Shown piece by piece: positions 11,182 to 22,768 of a stretch of DNA of 64,000 bases (within the stretch, counting starts at the first letter, position 1; each line of letters opens with the position of its first letter). The translations under genes were made by a program, and so were the position numbers. The notes under the pieces are model-generated. The model was not told the origin of the DNA. It searched no databases and worked only from the letters and a program-made list of their open reading frames with translations. The stretch is from assembly GCA_001792895.1 (NCBI GenBank), contig MARA01000026.1:531510-595509 (forward strand), given 5' to 3'. Source of the stretch: Lentinus brumalis. Its lineage: Eukaryota; Basidiomycota; Agaricomycetes; Polyporales; Polyporaceae.

Positions 11182-13843
11182 TCATATGATTGCATTAGTG
11201 CTCGAGGTGACGCACCTGAACGCTGAATCGATGCACGCCTTGACCTCTCGGTAGCTCACGACAAGACAGCTCTGCTCGTCGCGGGAGACAAGCATGATCC
11301 GCTCATCGGTGCCTGCGTCAAGCTTGTTGAGACAAGCCAGGACGTGCGTGAGATTAACAACCGGACGGCCCATCTCGTCGACCTGGTGAAAGACATAGTC
11401 CCGGAAGAGTTTGATGATGTACCGGTCGCCAGTCTCAGACCAACGAGTCTCGTGGTTGTGCCTTATTCAGAAGTCAGAACAATCCGAAGATAGCAATCAT
11501 AGGGTGGACCGTACTCTGGACGCTCATTGATGAAACCAAACTTGCATAAGAGGCGGACGAGGCGTGCGTTTTCGAGTTCGGTCATAAGCTCGCCTTCGAG
11601 ACGGTCAACGGCGCTGTCGACAAAGCATAGCATCAGGACCTGGTCGTATTGCGCAAACGGCATCTAGACTCACTTCTCCGCTTCGTCCAACTCTGTCAAA
11701 AGTCGGCTTCCAATCATATCAAATAGCTGCCCTATGTTCTGAACACACGATACTTGACGATGAGCAAGATTTTCTGCAGAAAACCGAATGAGCGATATAC
11801 CTTATGCGACGAACCCGATTTCGAAATCAGGAACAGCGCAACACTCTTGAGGTCCGCAGAGTAGTAGCGGCCGAGATGGTCGATCGCCTTCTGCATGTTG
11901 TTCATCGCCGCGAGGTTGTTGCAGCACAACATGAAAATGAGCGCCCCGAACATCGTGAGGTCGTCCTGCTGCAAGAAGGCAATGTCCGTCTGTGCGTCGT
12001 GCGTGAGGACGTCGACGACGCCGCAGGACCCAATCCGAACCCTAGCATACAACGTCAGCAGGCGATGACGAGCAAGATATGAATAGAGTGTACCTGTTCT
12101 TGCCAGTGACGAGGATCTTCGTGGGGTCGATGAGGCGCACCGCGAGCCCAGCGTCGTGGACTGCCTTGATGGCATTGGCGATCTGGATGACATACGACCA
12201 TATTGTCCTCTCCGTGATGCGATTCGACTGTGCCTGCAGTCGTCCGTTCTGGTACTGAGGGGGCTTAGGCTTGATATGCGCCTCGTAGAGTGTTTGAGCG
12301 TTCGGGTGGTCGTCATACACGACAACGAGCGCTGCCGACAGAGGTCAAGGGGTTGCACAAAGCATGTCTCGGCTGACACGCACAGGAGTCGTTAAACGCC
12401 CGAGTGGTGAAGGCTTCGTGCACAGAGATGACGTTGGGATGCCTGAGGCGCGACCATGCCTCGATGTTGGAGAATGCCGACTGTTGCATCAACCGGAAGT
12501 CTTGTGACTTATGAACAACAGCAACACGACAAGGCATGCAGAAGGACCTACTCTCGATCCTACGCAAAACGTACGTAGAGCCATCGTTGGAGCTTGTTGC
12601 ACGGTATACCATTGAGTACCAATTGCCAAATTTCCGTCTCTCACCACCAAGGGGCTCCAGAGGGACGAGTGTGTGATAACCCTGCAACTCCTCTGGAAGG
12701 CCCAGCCCCGCAGGCGCAGTGGTGTGGACGGTCTCAGAGCGCTTCTGGAGCTCTTCTCGGATGTCATCCGAGATGAAGTACTTATGGGCCAGCGCCTCGG
12801 GACGAGGGAGAGTGTACAGATGATAATTGAGCTGCGTGCCGTGGTCAATGGGGGGAGGATGGGATGAAGGTGACAATGTACCGGTTGTCGCGTATAGGTC
12901 ATCGGTGTCGGGTAGTATGGGTCCATTCCAGCGTTGTCATAGCCCAGCATCTGGTCCGGCGGCAGGTCGTAGGGGTTAACGACAGGCTACAGATACACCG
13001 TGAGACGTGCAGGAAGAAGTAATATGCATGATATTCACCGCCTGCCCGTCATCCTCAGATGGCTGGCCGTTATGACCTGCATACGGATCGGGATACGAGT
13101 AAGGGTTGAAAGGATCGTACTGGTCGGGTTGGTCGTCGTGTGCCTCCTGGTAGTTTGACTGCTCCGAGGGAGGAAGGGAAGCAGAAGAAGGTTCGGATGA
13201 AGAGTCACTGGTAAACGCATTCAGCATGACATTAGCGCGTATGAAGCATGATACCTGGGCAGCAGGAGACTGCCCGGTCTGACGTACGATGATACAGATG
13301 CTTGCTGCTGAAGTGAAGCCGGCACAGCGGCGGAAGGTGTCGGGCTTCCAGGATGGCCCTTGGGGACAAATACAGGTGCGTTCACCGCTTGAGCAGGAAG
13401 AGCGGCCGCGGGGGTAGGAGAATCGGGCGGACTGTGCGTAGCTTAGGCATGGAGCAAGAGGAGAACGTGGGCTCAGACGCACGCATATAACGGCTCATCG
13501 CGCTGGTAGACGCGTCAGTGCACAGATAGTTTCATAACTAGGACAGTACGCACCGGAGGATGGTAGTAGATACAGCCCTTGTCCTGAAACTTACACGATC
13601 TACACGATATCAGGACACGACCCGTATACATGCGCACAAAAACGCACCCATAGATGAGAATATTCCTACACTGTCGTTGCGGGGTGTCTGGGAAGGAGCA
13701 TGAGACGGATCAGACGGTGCGCGGAGCATGTACGGACCCTTCTTGGACGGTTTGGGGCTCGGGGGCTCGTCTGAAGGCGGCGCGGAAATCTTAACGGCGG
13801 AAGAGGAAGGGCGCGCAAAGAAGGACATGTCGCCGTGGGCCAT
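11182..13843 (-). CDS. PAN3: PAN2-PAN3 deadenylase regulatory subunit PAN3
   Basis: A many-exon minus-strand gene matching PAN3 over its full length. The N-terminus reads [14 protein letters not shown], then a CCCH zinc finger split by an intron (CRNILIYG / [14 protein letters not shown]). The pseudokinase follows ([38 protein letters not shown]). The C-terminal knob domain has [38 protein letters not shown] and [18 protein letters not shown]3 binds poly(A) and Pab1 and recruits the PAN2 nuclease for mRNA tail trimming. Between the N-terminal frame and the zinc finger the frame shifts by one at a G4 run (13681-13684). A fifth base would join them; an intron with a GTCCGT donor is the alternative. 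Start 13843 and end 11182 are likely but not proven. Confidence 0.9.
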
Positions 13844-14031
13844 GCTTGACCACGCGGAGGTCGACGCGGAGGTCGACGCAGACGATGTCGAAGCCGTTGC
13901 CGACGTTGATCAGCACAGTCAGCGAGCAGACGCCCGCACAAAGTATGCCATAATATGCGCCCACAACGGGCCGCACAGCGTCGGCGCTGCTCTCCTCGTC
14001 GTCTCTCACAGCGACCACCTCCTCCGACCTC
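13844..14031. promoter_or_regulatory. Shared promoter between PAN3 and TFIIE-beta
   Basis: Only 188 bases separate the divergent start codons of PAN3 (13843, minus) and the TFIIE-beta gene (14032, plus). Both 5' UTRs and core promoters must lie here or overlap the opposite gene. The sequence contains a direct repeat around GAGGTCGACGC (13857-13879). No TATA box is evident, as is common for housekeeping fungal genes. Confidence 0.6.
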
Positions 14032-15089
14032 ATGTCCGGCCTCGCTCGCGACGCCGCAGCCTTCAAAAGTGCCCTACACAGGCAGGACTACACCTCATGG
14101 CACTCCCAGCCCCCGCCACTTCCTGGGCAGCCACCACAGCAGGCAGGCTCTTCTGCAGCAGCGGCCGGCGATGGCGAATCTACAAAGAAGAAGAAGCGGC
14201 CGAAGTCAAGCACGTCTCTCTCGCTCGACTCGTCTGCCTTTGGTGTCAGCCATGGCTGACCTGTCGATGCAGATATCGTCTACTCCCAGCCGGCTGACAC
14301 TGGCACGGGCGCGAACGTCAATACCCAGCTGGTCTACCTCGTGAGCCACCTGAAGGCCACGGGCAATCCTATGCGACTGCAGGACCTCGCCATCATCACC
14401 AATACGCCCGTGGACACGGACAAGGTGTTATTGGAGAAGTTCAAGGCGCACGATCGAGTCATACACGACCCAAAGACCGACCTCTACTCCTATCGGGTAC
14501 GTGTCACGCCACTGCGAACTTCTCCCACAGCTCATGCAAGAGGATTGCTCGCATAGCATGACTTCAACGTGCGCAGCAAAGCCTCGTTGTTGACTGAGAT
14601 CCAGCGCCAGACACGCAAAGGCGGAGGTCTGTCCGTGCGCACGCTCAAGGAGAGCTGGAAAGAGGCGCCACAGGCGATCGAGGAGCTCGAGAAGGAGGGT
14701 GAGGTTTATGTCACACGGACTTTGAAGGATGGTCAGATGCGTATGGTGTTCTGGAATGAGGTGAAGCCGACGGAGGAGCAGGGCGGCATGGCAGTTGAGA
14801 AAGGTGCGTCTATAAAGCCCCATGCGGTCCTCTCAGCTCCCTCAGCGCATATACAGAGTTCCATGACCTCTGGCACGACCTCAAGGTCCCCGATGACGTC
14901 GACCTTCTGAAAGCCCTGGCCTCAGAAGGTCTGCAGGCGACGACAGCCGCCGCGGCGATTCCCAAAGGTGGAATGTCGAAGAAGAAGGGCAAGAAGGCGG
15001 CGCCCAAACAGAGGCACATCCGCATCACGAATACGCACTTGAAGGGGACCATCGACCTGTCGCGGGACTACGTCCCTCCTGGCAAGTAG
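14032..15089 (+). CDS. TFA2: Transcription initiation factor IIE subunit beta
   Basis: Four exons: 14032-14242, 14273-14496, 14557-14803 and 14857-15089. The joined protein shows the TFIIE-beta pattern. First is a Lys-rich N-terminal tail, then a winged-helix core (VYSQPADTG, LKATGNPMRLQDLA, DPKTDLYSYR/HDFNVRSKASLL). A second helical block follows (RKGGGLSVRTLKESW, EELEKEGEVYVTR, MRMVFWNEVKP). The C-terminus is basic and ends in NTHLKGTIDLSRDYVPPGK. TFIIE-beta pairs with TFIIE-alpha to recruit TFIIH to the Pol II preinitiation complex. The first intron would be only 30 nt (14243-14272), which is unusually short, but it restores the expected SSAF-D-IVYSQP junction. The other introns are normal. 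Confidence 0.93.
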
Positions 15090-15371
15090 GCATTGTGTCG
15101 ATGGCCCAATTTGTACAGGAATCTCATGGACCAATACGGGCATTTTGTATATGTTATGTACAGTAGAGTAATGGTTTTTGCAATGAAGCTGGACCGTAGT
15201 GATGGTGTAGCACAGACGATTCCCCCGTATTTGTGGCTTGAGTCGTCTGGTGGTTAGCGACTCAAGCGAGCGTACTTTTCCTATAAGTAGTACATAAGCC
15301 TACATAGCCACAACCGACTGCCTCCTAACCGGCGGACTCTCCTTTCTAACCTCATAACACAATGTTCCGCA

Positions 15372-17092
15372 ATGTCAGGGTTTACCATCATCGATGGGAA
15401 AATCAGCTATTCTCGCCCACAATATCGTCACGCACCCCGAAACCCGGCCAATCGTAATATGGCAGTAATGGACGACGAAGATGACGCCAGCGAGACCGAC
15501 TCATGCGACCGCAAAGAGAACGAGCTGCGTGACAAGCTCCTGAGCTTGGACATGCTCTCCTTTGTCACCGGAACGACTCGGTCTCTCCAATTAGTATACA
15601 TCTGTCCACCCATACCGAACGACATTCGGCAAGCAGAAGTAGTGAGTCCTTTCGCCATCCTCCTCCTGCCATCTCGCTGACTATGCATGCAGGAACACCT
15701 CTTCTCGCTCGTCGGATTCGGAAAAGACTTCAAGCTGAACAGCATACAGAATTCTATCTTGCGTGAGTCATCCTGCCCCACACGCCCCGACTGTGTTAAT
15801 CCTGTCATGCATCAGTTGAGGCCGATCTTCATATCGCGTGGGATGCCTACGCCGCCTTTGCGATTTTACCTCCACGAGATTACTTGACGTCGCTGGCAAA
15901 TGCGCTAATCGCCTGCAACGCAGCCTGGATAGCAGCGTACGACAAAGGCAGTGTCGAGCGAGTAGGAGTGCGTAATTCACTTGTATCGATCTTCCTCCTC
16001 CCCTGATAAGATGCCCCCTCACAGTCCGCGGATCCCTCGTTGGCATTGGCAGTAGTAAGGCGACCGAGCCATTGGCGACTGATCGTCCTGCGTCCAGCCC
16101 TGCTTTTCAGCCTCTCCCAACCTCTCATGCTTCTGTCGCAGGACGCCCGTAAGGCTGTCGCATCGGGCGGCATTCCCACTGCAAGCGATTGGCAGTCTTG
16201 GTACCTTCACCCACAAAATCCCTTCCTCGTACCCTGCGCATCCATGGAGACAAATCGCGAACTCGAATTGCCCGACATTCGTGACGAAAAGCATGCTCCG
16301 TCGATCTTCGGCTTGATACTCAATGCACATACTAAACTTCGGTTTTACAATGCCCATCGGGGTAAAGGAACGACCGACTCAGCATTCCGCTCCAAGAACA
16401 ACGACTTCGACACGGCATCGGACTATCTCATCAAATCTTACCGGATGGACGTCGATCGCGTTGTGGACGCATTGTTCTTCAGACCCAGAGGGTATGACTA
16501 CGGTCTGCCGTTGGCTGATGATACTGCGCCTGGCGATGGCACCTATTCATCCGCAGCACATGACGATGAGAACTCTAGCATATCGGAGGGAGAGGACAGT
16601 ACCGCTACTTCTCTTGAGCCGGCCCTTCCTGATCATGAGTCGACCCCCGATGAGCTATCCCACGCCGACCACGAGTCGACCTCCCATGTCGGCCTTGCTC
16701 CTCTTGATGACCCTCGGCCGATATCCTCTCCACCTCACGATCACGACGCCGCATGTCCCCTCATTCCCCGCAGTGTCAGCGTTGAATTGGCCAGTGCAGA
16801 TGACCGCACGGTGGTGGAGAGTAACCCTATCCACAATCTCCGCCAAGGCGAGTACAGCTCTACCCAGGGCCTTGAGCAATATGCGGAACCACCGTTCAGC
16901 GACCCCAGCGAACCTGCGCCACCGCCGGAGGAAGAAATCGATGGGCTCACGCAATCCGAGTGGTCAACCTTGATGAAACGGCTGAACGATTCGGATCCGA
17001 AGGTGGCAAGCCGTGCGTTTGAGATGATGGCCTTCAGAACGAGTGTGTATCTCGCAGTGCACGACTATAAATTGTTATTGATTTTCTTCTAG
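15372..17092 (+). CDS. Orphan basidiomycete protein
   Basis: Starts at ATG 15372 with an acidic N-terminus (MDDEDDASETDS). Exons then join through GTGAGT...CAG introns near 15643-15692 and 15763-15816. The third exon reads EADLHIAWDAYAAF...LALIACNAAW-like sequence with a helical character, and a GTGCGT intron follows near 15969. The long last part (about 16040-17092) carries a conserved-looking block (LHPQNPFLVPCASMETNREL, then LKLRFYNAH-like) and a long acidic Ser/Pro-rich tail. Exon borders around 16020-16145 are uncertain because two frames stay open. I recognise no domain. The stop at 17090-17092 could be preceded by one more intron. Confidence 0.55.
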
Positions 17093-17702
17093 ATTTCCTC
17101 GAGGCCGACGGCCTTGCGGGTAGCAACTAGCTCTAGCAGCGCAGTTCGTGGCCTGCTGTGTATCTTCTGGCTCGTTGACTGGCGGACACGCAGACTCGAC
17201 ACCATGTAGTAGTAGTTCTTGTGCCAAACGGCTCGTCAGCCCTGTATTCGTTGTACCTGTAAGCATACTTGTTTGTATGTTATCCTATCTCGACTTGTTC
17301 GACCAGTCACGCACATGTCCCTGATTTGGTCGAACTGAGTCGGCCCCTACGACGTCACTCCCAACTGCCATCATGATATAGGACCTTGCTGGGAGTCCTC
17401 GTCGAGATGAGATGTTAGTTGCACCGTTCATGTAACGGAGCGTTGGAGTGTTTGAACGATCGATGTCACCTCTGCGATGGTTCCTCAGATACTTACTTAT
17501 CATACGATGTCTGACCCTGGCAGAATGGAGCTGGGCGCACCATTGAGGGAACGAAGTTCCGTCGGAGCGCTGCCAGTGGGACGAAGCGACATGTCACATC
17601 CGGACAGGAAAAGCGCGTTGGTACACATTCATTACCGGAATATGATATCGCGAAGAAGAGAGGATGGCATGTGCCCGGGAACATCCTCACCTCGCAATAG
17701 AC
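17093..17702. other. Intergenic between convergent genes
   Basis: About 610 bases between the stop of the plus-strand orphan and the stop of the minus-strand amidohydrolase. Short frames occur on both strands without supporting splice structure or motifs, so it presumably holds two 3' UTRs. Nothing else is seen. Confidence 0.5.
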
Positions 17703-20103
17703 TCAAATCCCACCATATGCCACTTTGCCGTCCACGAATGTAGCCTTGACCTTTGCCTCCAGGATCTCATCGAAAGGCGCGGTCTCATCCATGATGTCAT
17801 GGTCCAGCACGACGAAGTCCGCCCTCTTGCCCGGTGCGAGCGACCCGAGAGTATCCTCGGCGAAGGCCGCGTACGCCGCGTCGAGCGTCATGCCCTTGAG
17901 TGCTTGGAAACGCGTCAGGCGCTCCGAGGGATACCTATGTAACGCAGTGACAGACTATCAGGAGGGACATAGAAGAGAGGAAACGTACCATCCGCTATTG
18001 CCATGAGGGCTGTCGCCTTTGTGGTTTAACCTTGCCACCGCGGCGTAGAATCCGAAGAGCGGATTGATGTCTTCAACGGGAAAGTCGGAGCCGAGAGGCA
18101 AGACGCCACTGCGCGAATGCTCAAGGAGCGTGCGGTATGCATAGGCACCCTTGATGCGTTCGGGACCCTTAAGCATCTGTGAGTTGAGAATCGAGACGAC
18201 TTCGCCTCCGCAACATACCAAGCGAGACTCTGCATACCACATATCAGCGGTCCTGTGAGCAGCGTTAGCCCGCGGCGGCACGCCGATACAATCAGACTTA
18301 CGCATGAGTAGGTTGCACGCTGTTGATGACTGTCGCGGGTAATGTTGAGCAAGACTGCAGGCTGCCCAACATCATGACGTACTGCCGAGTTTCCCAGACC
18401 GAGCGAGATCTCCCTCCCGCATGATCTGCGAGTGCTCTATGCGAGGTCTCCTCTTGACCAGCGCAGCCTCGTCCCCGGAGTCCTTCGCGATTCCTTCGAA
18501 GACATCGAGTACGGCCTTGTTCGCACGGTCTCCGATGGCATGAACGTTCTGCGCACTTCAACAAGTCTGTCACTGTGCTGCAGCAGGATATAGAACTTAC
18601 GACTGCCCAGCCTCGCTCCCACCATCCCCGGGCAACCGATTCAAGCTCCTCTTCAGGCAGGCGCATGATGCCTCTGGCATCTGGCTTATCAGAGTAAGGA
18701 GCCAGCAGAGCGGCTCCCCAGGAGCCTAGGGCGCCGTCAGTAAATAGCTTAACGCTGCGCATCCTAGTACGCGCTGCCGGATGAGGGTCATAAATCTCCA
18801 GTTTCTTCGCCTCTTCGGGAGTGAGTCGCACGGAGTCCGCCATCGAGTACACCCGGATCTAGAATCTCTCAGCAAGACCGAAACGCAATGCACCCGGTGG
18901 AACCCACCGGAAGGACCCCTTCACGGTCCATCCTGTCTTGAAGTCAGCCATGAACATTTGCGATAGTGGAAAACGCACTCTTTGAAAAGCTCGAACTCGG
19001 CTACGCTCGTTGCGGCGTCGTGCACGTTGGTCAATCCTACAGATAGAGCATCTTTGAAGGCGCGCTTTGCGTACTCGCGCATGACCTCCTTCGACCACTT
19101 CGGGACAGGTACGAGGCCCTCAGCCGCATCCACAAAGACACCTGTCGGTTCGCCCTTGGAGTCTCGTATGATCTCGCCACCTGGAACGGAGGATGGGAAA
19201 GTGCCGCCGAGGTGCTCCTTGGTCAGCTCCAGTGCACGAGGAGATAACCAGACTGCATGGCAGTCGACACGACGCAGTGCGATGGGACGAGACGCGAGTG
19301 AGGCTCGGGATGCAAGGTCCGCCTAAGTTGAAATTGACAAGCTGCTAGTTGGCATCGAGGAGAAGACACCTACGGCTGTGGGGAAGGACCCATCAGTGTC
19401 ATTCCAGCGCATCTGGTCCCACCCTAGTCCCTCAATCCAAATATCGGGACCTGAGGGGTGTTTCCGGGCGTATGCCTCCACGGTGTCAAGAAGTTCCGAC
19501 AACGAGGAGACCTCGTCAAGACGCAGCTGCATCTTGAAGCCGTACTCCAGGAGATGTGCGTGCGCGTCTGTGCAAGGTAAATATCTCAGACAAAGTACTG
19601 CGAAGTGGCTCTATTAAGGCATGTTCGGACTTACCAGTGAGACCCGGGACGACTATCGAACCCGGTGGGACGTTGAACACTGGCAGCGGTTTCTTTGCCG
19701 ACGGTTCATTGCCATAGAACTTCATGATGAGATCATTCTGGTATTCATCCCAGTAAGACTGAACCTCCGCTGCCACAAGACGATCAGCCAGACTCCGTGT
19801 CATGAAGTCTGAGAAGCCAGGTATACCTAGGGTGCCTGTGGCAGAGATAGTCTGCTTGTCCACAACGATGCAGTCTACCCGCGGTACAGATTCTTCCACC
19901 GTATAGATCCTGCTCCCATTCGTACATAGGGCGTATGCACTGGGTAGAGAAGTGCGTGATGTCGCAGTGTTCGTGAAGGTGTAGTAGTAGGTCGAAAGGC
20001 CCGCGACGGCGGAAGCAAACAGCGTCCACACGACTTGCTGTTTAGTACCCGAGTTTACAGCTCGTTGTGGTACCCCCGCTGCCTGCTGGGCTTGCGTGCT
20101 CAT
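17703..20103 (-). CDS. Amidohydrolase family 3 protein, membrane-anchored
   Basis: A many-exon gene from ATG 20103 to a stop at 17703. Residues ~24-43 form a hydrophobic segment (VVWTLFASAVAGLSTYYYTF), suggesting a signal anchor. After a short beta region with NGSRIYTVEE come the amidohydrolase-3 hallmarks. These are the metal-binding DAHAHLLEYG, WIEGLGWDQMRW, RVDCHAVWLS, GLTNVHDA, LFTDGALGSWGAAL, VHAIGDRANKAVLD, RIEHSQIM, LPLGSDFPVE, and the C-terminal LGSLAPGKRADFVVLD. This family (YtcJ/exoenzyme-regulatory type) hydrolyses amide-like bonds with one or two metals, and physiological substrates are mostly unknown. Exons are short with ~50-60 nt introns. The C-terminus VAYGGI ends just before convergent intergenic DNA. 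Confidence 0.88.
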
Positions 20104-20968
20104 CCTACAACAAGGCTAATCGGGTCGCCGCGAGTGGGTGAGACGTTCCCGTAGTCAAGTTGGCTTGGTTCAAGCAGGTCGAGCTTTGAGACGCCGGCAG
20201 GCGCTTGCCACGTGTACTTATTGACTTGCGCGGCTAGCCACACGAAGGCTACTACGGTGGTTATCTCTCCACGGTGGTACTCAACTTGAAGCTGACTTCT
20301 GCCCTCGTATTCACTCGTATCTAGGAACTCATGACACATTGCGGTCTGCGTTCTCACTTCATGTCACAGACAGCCCCTGCTTGCTCGGACACGTTTGATC
20401 TTGATCTGAATCACATCACTCGCAAGGCTCAAGCCCTCTAGCCTCCACCTGGGCAGTGAAACAACAGATAAGTACACAAACAAGTCTGTAACGCGACAAG
20501 GATCAAACCTCTGTAAGTTTAAGGTTTTGCAGAAGTCTAGTACTTACCTGCGAATGCGACCCATGCTTCTCACTCTTCAGTTCCGTGAACATGGGTCATG
20601 ACTGCGAACATCAAGGCACCGAACCCACATTTGATGTGGACCTCATAAGAGATGATAACGGAGGATAACGGTATGTCGCGTTGGAGGAACTCGTCCACAA
20701 CAATGATCAGTGATCCAGTACACCAGTGCCTATCTCCGGACCGTACTGCATATACATAGTCCGCCCGCCGGAGACCGTGGCTCGGGTTTGCCCTCGCCCT
20801 TCGTTCACCTCGGTCCCTTGCGGCTTTCACTTCGACGTTCATTTTCTCGGGGCCTGTTCGGACAGCTCTGCTTCCTGTTTCTTTCTCTTACCACTGTCAT
20901 CCCTCTGTTTCTTATTCATATTTATCCTCCTTGCGATTTATCTGCGCGCTTTTGGGCGGCGGTGGCGG
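20104..20968. promoter_or_regulatory. Intergenic between divergent genes
   Basis: About 865 bases between the amidohydrolase start (20103, minus) and the likely start of the membrane-protein gene (20969, plus). It holds both promoters. A C/T-rich stretch (20860-20925) lies just upstream of the plus-strand start, typical of fungal promoters. An upstream in-frame ATG at 20726 would add a hydrophobic N-terminus, so part of this stretch could be coding. No other gene is supported. Confidence 0.45.
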
Positions 20969-22025
20969 ATGGCTCCTTCAAGTTTGATATCGTCGACTTT
21001 TCAGACGGGTCATGGATTGCCAGCTTCCGGTGAGTCATTCATCTTGTCCTGCCATTCCTCTGGCTGACGCCGGGAATCCGCTAGGGAGGACTAAAGTCAA
21101 CGCCGATGCGACTAACACCCTGAACCCGTTGGGCCCAAGCTTCGACGGGCCTGCAGTGACTGCTGGGCACGAAGACACCAGCGTGGGTCCCTCAGGCTTG
21201 TTGCTGGACCCCACCGGTTCGACTGCGACCACGCATGTTCCGGCCTCGGCTACGCAGACCTTCTCTATCCTTCCCCTCGTCTCATCTACTCCAAGTTCCG
21301 AAGCCGTCCCTGCACCCTCCCAATTCGCCACTGGCAATGACCATCCCAGTATCTCTCAAGCAACGCTAATCGGTGTGACTGTGGCGATCTCCGTTATCGC
21401 GTGCACGGCGCTATGCCTACCTTTACTGGCGAAAGAGGCGTCCGACTGTTATCGGTTAGTCTCGAGCTCCACAACGTCCTCGCTATGCTGAGACATCGCG
21501 ACGAACCCTTCGACAGAGGCGCCCGCCGTTCCAGTGAAGGAGAAGGAAAGGCGTCGCGGTGCGTAGCTTATGGCTCACGCTGTCGTGGGGCACTGACATG
21601 ATCCTGTAGTAACATGGACTCTCAGAGGTATCATCAGCGAGAGGGATGCCCGGGATCCCTTTGCAGACGTCCATCAACCCCTCCCGCCGACTCTCCCGGC
21701 TCTTCCAGCAGATACTCAGCGCGGTACGCTCCCGAGCAACTCAGATCCCACGCGCCCTCACTTACACTGAGCTTCAGAAAGCGCGAAGGTTGTGCACTGT
21801 GCCACGGATGCCGGAAGCGTCTACGTTCTCGATGGAGAGTGCATCTACGGAGACAACGGCGCGTCGGTCAAGGGCGTCCTACCACCCGCGTACGAGGATC
21901 TGCCTCGGAAGACGCTACAAAGGGAGCTTCCTCCTTTGCCGATGAGCGACGGGCACAATACGTCTTTCCAGCAGAACTCTGACCTTGAGCAGTATGCGGG
22001 GCAGAATGGTGCTTCCAGTGCATAG
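20969..22025 (+). CDS. Single-pass membrane protein with Ser/Thr-rich ectodomain; one frame break
   Basis: Exon 1 joins by a GTGAGT...TAG intron (about 21031-21086) to a Ser/Thr/Pro-rich region. A membrane segment follows (ATLIGVTVAISVIACTALC). After it, the frame one base later reads YLYWRKRRPTVI, the expected basic stop-transfer sequence. It then continues through GTTAGT, GTGCGT and GTACGC introns into a cytoplasmic tail with PLPPTLPALPADTQ, CATDAGSVYVLDGE and LPPAYEDLP, ending at 22025. The original frame also stays open but gives an unnatural sequence. Thus one extra base near 21416-21417 seems to separate the halves. The layout is typical of basidiomycete orphan receptors or wall sensors; no enzymatic domain is present. 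The start is uncertain (20726 is the alternative). Confidence 0.6.
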
Positions 22026-22768
22026 CTAGTGCGATGTCATGTAGGCAGGATCTGCGGCTGGAAACCCTTAACTGAGGAGCTACTTACGACCTTTGGGATT
22101 AATCCTGACGCTGATCACCTCATTTTGCACTCGATGCGTCGGCGAGCGTGTCGACGGCTGGAACTCTGCTTGCGTAGGCTTGCATTTCGACACATAGGGC
22201 GCTTAACGGGAGGAGAGGAGAGGAATTTGAATTATACACTGATCGTCGGGAAACTCCTCAACCAAGAAGCAAATGAAGAGACCCAGCTGAACAACAGATG
22301 CACATTAACCGAGCACGATGGTAGGGAGGGAAGATGAGATTGACGATTCAGGAAAAATGACCCAAGGATACAAGTTGTGCGCGCCGACAGCGACAGAGAT
22401 CAACGATACGATATACTAGGCAGCTAGCTCAAACGGAGACTCGCGGGGGAATATGGAGAGACGGGGATAAGGAGATATACGCGGGAATACTACGGTCCCA
22501 TAGACAGGCAAAGCGTGAAGCGTACTAGAGCGTAGAGGGTGCGATGAGACGAGACTGAGACGAGCTGCGGCGGCTTCTTCTTCTACATATGCGACATGCG
22601 GATCATTATGACAGACGTGAAATGCGACGGTGTCCTCCTTCAGAGGGCGAGATTGCTGGGTGCAGTACTTGTGAGTAGACGATGACGTAGACTTAGACAT
22701 ACGGAATGTAGGACTGTAAGATGGAAAAGCGAGGACGAGAGACAAGATGCGAGCCTGGACAAGATGTT
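22026..22768. other. Intergenic between convergent genes
   Basis: About 740 bases between the stop of the membrane-protein gene and the stop of importin-beta. The minus-strand frame at 22745-22416 is open for 109 residues but has no motif and lies where the importin 3' UTR is expected. No gene is supported. Confidence 0.5.

Noticed and set aside
14243..14272. A frameshift rather than an intron in TFIIE-beta
   Set aside because: No run of G/C is present there and the 30-nt segment has GT...AG ends with exact phase, so an intron is preferred, though it is very short.
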